A program made the translations under genes and the position numbers. The notes beneath the pieces were generated by a model. That model was given only the letters and a program-made list of their open reading frames with translations, was not told the DNA's origin and did no database searches. Shown in pieces: positions 5,973 through 8,422 of a stretch of DNA of 8,422 nucleotides; within the stretch, counting starts at the first letter, position 1; every line of letters starts with the position of its first letter. The stretch is taken from NCBI GenBank assembly GCA_944322775.1, contig CALUQA010000160.1, forward strand, positions 1 through 8,422, read 5' to 3'. The DNA comes from an uncultured Elusimicrobiales bacterium (lineage in GTDB: Bacteria > Elusimicrobiota > Elusimicrobia > Elusimicrobiales > Elusimicrobiaceae).

Positions 5973-6962
5973 ATGCAAACCATAACGACTAAAAGACTGA
6001 AAGAAATTTTACATTCCTTTAAAGGCAAAGAAATGATTGTGGTGGGCGACGTAATGCTTGACCACTTTATCAAAGGCGACGTGTCGCGCATTTCGCCGGA
6101 GGCCCCCGTGCCGGTGGTGGCCGTAAACAAAGAATTTTTCGTGGCCGGCGGCGCAGGCAATGTGGCCGTCAACTTGGCGGCTTTGGGCGCCAAACCCACG
6201 CTCATTTCCGTCGTCGGACGCGACGCGGGCGGCGAACTGCTTAAAGATTTTCTGCGCAAACAAAATGTGGACATCAGCGGCATTACCGAAGATTACGACC
6301 GCCCCACCACCCAAAAAGTGCGCGTAATGGCAGAACAACAGCAAATCGTGCGTTTTGACCGTGAAAGCAAACAGACCATTTCCCGCGAAGTGTCTATTGA
6401 ATGCATGAAAAATTTTAATGCGGCCATGACCAAAGCCAAAGGCGTTATTTTGTCCGACTATGGCAAGGGCATGCTTAGCGACAACAATATCAAAACCCTG
6501 ATTGCCGCCTGCCGCAAAAATAAAATCCCCGTGTGCGTGGACCCCAAGATAGACAATTTCCGCAAATACAAAAACATCACCTGCATGACCCCCAACACCA
6601 AAGAAGCGTGGGAAGGAGCCGGCCTGAGCCCCAAAAGCGGCGAAGAAGCCATTGAAAATTTGGGCAATAAAATTTTAAAAATGCTCAATGCAGATTCTAT
6701 TTTAATTACCCGCAGTGCAGACGGCATGAGCCTGTTTGAAAAAGGCAAAAAGAAACCCATCACCGTCAAATCCGTCGCGCGGGAAGTGTTTGACGTCACC
6801 GGCGCGGGCGACACGGTTATTTCCGTTTTCACCCTGGCGCTGGCGTGCGGGGCCAAGCTGCACGAAGCGGCCATTCTTTCCAACTATGCCGCTGGCATTG
6901 TGGTGGGCAAGAGCGGCACGGCCACCGTCACCCCGCAGGAAGTAGAGGAGGTATTGCCGTGA
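5973..6962 (+). CDS. hldA: D-glycero-beta-D-manno-heptose-7-phosphate kinase (stand-alone HldE N-domain type)
   Basis: The enzyme phosphorylates heptose 7-phosphate at C1, giving the bisphosphate used by GmhB. The 329-residue protein is a PfkB/ribokinase-fold kinase with the HldE/RfaE-specific opening VVGDVMLDHFIKGDVSRISP (24-43), GGAGNVAVNLAALG (59-72), QKVRVMAEQQQIVRFDRE (114-131), LSDYGKG (160-166), TPNTKEA (206-212) and the catalytic GAGD at 277-280 with D280 as base. It ends just after the kinase domain; the cytidylyltransferase-like domain of bifunctional HldE is absent, so the adenylyltransferase (HldC/RfaE2) must be encoded elsewhere. AAGAGG (5962-5967) lies 5 nt before the ATG at 5973; an in-frame GTG at 5967 overlaps that site and is rejected. 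The stop overlaps the kdsB GTG start by 4 nt. Identification as the heptose kinase is firm; the symbol rfaE1 is also used. Confidence 0.93.
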   Translation: MQTITTKRLKEILHSFKGKEMIVVGDVMLDHFIKGDVSRISPEAPVPVVAVNKEFFVAGGAGNVAVNLAALGAKPTLISVVGRDAGGELLKDFLRKQNVDISGITEDYDRPTTQKVRVMAEQQQIVRFDRESKQTISREVSIECMKNFNAAMTKAKGVILSDYGKGMLSDNNIKTLIAACRKNKIPVCVDPKIDNFRKYKNITCMTPNTKEAWEGAGLSPKSGEEAIENLGNKILKMLNADSILITRSADGMSLFEKGKKKPITVKSVAREVFDVTGAGDTVISVFTLALACGAKLHEAAILSNYAAGIVVGKSGTATVTPQEVEEVLP

Positions 6963-7696
6963 AAGACGTTTTAATTGTTATTCCGGCCCGCTACGGTTCC
7001 ACCCGTTTGCCGGGCAAAGCCTTAAAACTGCTGGCGGGCAAACCCGTTGTGCAGCACGTGTGGGAAGCCTGCGTAAAAGCAAACGTGGGTGAAGTGCTTA
7101 TCGCTACGGAAAACCAAATTGTGGTGGACGCCGTGGCTCAGTTTGGCGCCAAAGGCGTGCTGACCAGCGACGCCTGCCAAAGCGGCACCGACCGCGTGTA
7201 TGAAGCGGCCAAAAACCGCCCCGAACAAATTGTCATTAACGTGCAGGGCGACGAACCGTTCATCGCCCCGACCACCGTGCAAAAAATTGCGCGCCTCCTG
7301 CAGGCCCAGCCGGAGTGCGACATCGCCTCCGCCGTGGCCCCCACACTCGACGAAAACAAAATCAACGACCCCAACTGCGTCAAAGCCGTTTTGAACAGAG
7401 AAGGCAAAGCTCTTTATTTTTCCCGTTCGCGCGTGCCGTATAAACGCGAACTGACCGAAGAAAACAAAAAAGTGCCCTATTGGCAGCACTGCGGCATTTA
7501 CGGGTATCAGCGCAAAGCGTTGGAGCGTTTTGTCAGCCTGCCGCCCAGCCCGCTGGAACAGCTGGAAAAGCTGGAACAACTGCGCGCGCTGGAAGACGGC
7601 ATGACCCTTAAATGCGTGGTCATAGACTCGGCCGGCCCGGCCATAGACACGGCCCACGATCTGCAAGCCGCCGAAGAATATTTTAAATCGCACTAA
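6959..7696 (+). CDS. kdsB: 3-deoxy-manno-octulosonate cytidylyltransferase (CMP-Kdo synthetase)
   Basis: KdsB activates Kdo with CTP to CMP-Kdo, the donor for the Kdo residues added to lipid IVA. The 245-residue product matches the family length. It shows the N-terminal nucleotide-binding IPARYGSTRLPGK (8-20), SGTDR (75-79), NVQGDEPFI (94-102, with metal-binding D98), YFSRSRVPYKR, HCGIYGYQ, and LEQLEKLEQLRALEDG followed by the IDT segment near the C-terminus. I chose the GTG at 6959 because it starts the protein exactly at the conserved KDVLIVIPARYGS and has a strong GAGGAGG (6945-6951) 7 nt upstream. Upstream in-frame codons belong to the overlapping hldA reading frame and give no family-like sequence. 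It is the last gene of the operon and is followed by a terminator. Confidence 0.96.
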   Translation: MKDVLIVIPARYGSTRLPGKALKLLAGKPVVQHVWEACVKANVGEVLIATENQIVVDAVAQFGAKGVLTSDACQSGTDRVYEAAKNRPEQIVINVQGDEPFIAPTTVQKIARLLQAQPECDIASAVAPTLDENKINDPNCVKAVLNREGKALYFSRSRVPYKRELTEENKKVPYWQHCGIYGYQRKALERFVSLPPSPLEQLEKLEQLRALEDGMTLKCVVIDSAGPAIDTAHDLQAAEEYFKSH

Positions 7697-7703
7697 GCGC
7701 GAA

Positions 7704-7736
7704 GAACTCCCGCCCCCGGCGGGAGTTCCTCTTTTT
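7704..7736 (+). terminator. Rho-independent terminator of the lpxL-kdsB operon
   Basis: GAACTCCCGCC (7704-7714) and GGCGGGAGTTC (7718-7728) form a perfect 11-bp stem with a CCC loop, followed by CTCTTTTT. It begins 8 nt after the kdsB stop codon and separates the operon from pyrG. Confidence 0.88.
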
Positions 7737-7797
7737 GGCAAAAGCCCGTTACAGGGCCCGATTTGTTTATTTTTATTTTTCTAAGGAGCGTACGTTT

Positions 7798-8422
7798 ATG
7801 AGCAAGTTTATCATCATCACCGGCGGCGTGGTCAGCTCGCTGGGCAAAGGCATTTCCGGCGCCAGCATCGGCAAGCTGCTGCAGCTGCACGGCTTAAAGG
7901 TCAACATGATTAAGTGTGACCCCTATATTAACGTGGACCCCGGCACCATGAGCCCCTATCAGCACGGGGAAGTGTTTGTGACGGTGGACGGCGCCGAAGC
8001 CGACCTGGATTTGGGCCACTATGAACGCTTTTTGGACGTCAACATGACCAAAGCCAACACCAACACCGCCGGCAGCATTTATCAAACCGTGATTGACAAA
8101 GAACGCCGCGGCGAATATTTGGGCGCGACGGTGCAGGTCATTCCGCACATTACCAACGAAATCAAAAAACGCTTCTGCGCGTTTGAAAAAGATTACGATG
8201 TGTCCATCATTGAAATCGGCGGTACGGTGGGTGATATTGAATCCTTGCCGTTTTTGGAAGCGGCCCGCCAACTGCGCTTGGAAAAGGGCGCCAAAAACGT
8301 CATCTGCGTGCACGTGACGCTGGTGCCGTATATTGCCGTGGCGCAAGAGCTTAAAACAAAACCCACGCAGCATTCCGTCAACAAACTGCGCGAAGTGGGC
8401 ATAGAGCCCAGCATGCTCATCT
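7798..8422 (+). CDS. pyrG: CTP synthase, N-terminal amidoligase domain (runs off the window)
   Basis: CTP synthase aminates UTP to CTP using glutamine and ATP. The reading frame is open from the ATG at 7798 to the window end, 208 codons. Its start MSKFIIITGGVVSSLGKGI holds the P-loop-like GGVVSSLGKG, followed by KCDPYINVDPGTMSPYQHGE, DGAEADLDLGHYERF, GATVQVIPHITNEI and IEIGGTVGDIES, all hallmarks of the synthetase domain. The glutaminase domain is beyond the edge. AAGGAG (7783-7788) lies 9 nt before the ATG, a strong site. The 61 bp between the upstream terminator and the ATG include a T-rich tract (about 7761-7781) where a promoter is likely, but I cannot place convincing -35 and -10 boxes. 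CTP is the co-substrate of the neighbouring KdsB, and kdsB and pyrG are neighbours in many other bacteria. Confidence 0.97.
   Translation, partial: MSKFIIITGGVVSSLGKGISGASIGKLLQLHGLKVNMIKCDPYINVDPGTMSPYQHGEVFVTVDGAEADLDLGHYERFLDVNMTKANTNTAGSIYQTVIDKERRGEYLGATVQVIPHITNEIKKRFCAFEKDYDVSIIEIGGTVGDIESLPFLEAARQLRLEKGAKNVICVHVTLVPYIAVAQELKTKPTQHSVNKLREVGIEPSMLI

Noticed and set aside
7022..7741. 239-codon minus-strand open frame opposite kdsB
   Set aside because: It lies antisense to a confidently identified kdsB, extends through its terminator hairpin, and has the skewed Phe/His/Val-rich composition typical of antisense frames.
7744..7797. A pyrG attenuator using a GGG-initiated leader (GGGCCC at 7754-7759 before a T-rich tract), as known for Bacillus pyrG
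   Set aside because: There is no terminator hairpin between this point and the pyrG start codon, the possible GCCC/GGGC stem is only 4 bp, and no promoter places the transcription start at the GGG.

Overview
The window is a run of housekeeping and cell-envelope genes from a Gram-negative, diderm bacterium. It makes lipid A, Kdo and heptose and uses the LL-diaminopimelate aminotransferase (DapL) route to meso-diaminopimelate. DapL, the mildly GC-rich codon usage, the short AT-rich promoter islands and this combination of genes would fit an uncultured Elusimicrobiota lineage, but that assignment is inference. I see no mobile element, CRISPR array, tRNA or rRNA.

Layout: (1) Minus strand, 1-1245: dapF followed by dapL, which overlap by 4 nt; dapL runs off the left edge. 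(2) A 74-bp divergent promoter region leads to a single-gene unit, uppS (1320-2015), which ends in a strong terminator hairpin (2061-2088). The hairpin probably serves both uppS and the convergent lpxK. (3) Minus strand, 2092-3192: lpxK, the lipid A 4'-kinase gene, interrupted by one in-frame amber codon at 2602-2604 with full homology on both sides. (4) A 151-bp divergent region leads to a tight plus-strand operon, 3344-7696: an LpxL-family lipid A acyltransferase, gmhB, a DUF3108 lipoprotein, the heptose kinase hldA/rfaE1 and kdsB, ending in a second terminator (7704-7736). (5) pyrG (CTP synthase) starts at 7798 with its own ribosome binding site and runs off the right edge.

How the genes fit together: dapF and dapL make the peptidoglycan cross-linking diamino acid. 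uppS makes the lipid carrier for peptidoglycan and surface glycans. lpxK and the acyltransferase complete Kdo2-lipid A. gmhB and hldA carry out two steps of ADP-heptose synthesis, and kdsB activates Kdo using CTP, the product of pyrG.

Most noteworthy points: the amber codon in lpxK and the perfect small hairpin it completes; three genes (dapF, uppS, lpxL) whose -10-like hexamers sit 5-6 nt before the ATG with no good Shine-Dalgarno, suggesting leaderless mRNAs; and an uncharacterised proline/alanine-rich DUF3108 lipoprotein embedded in the LPS operon. I found no clearly new multi-gene system here.
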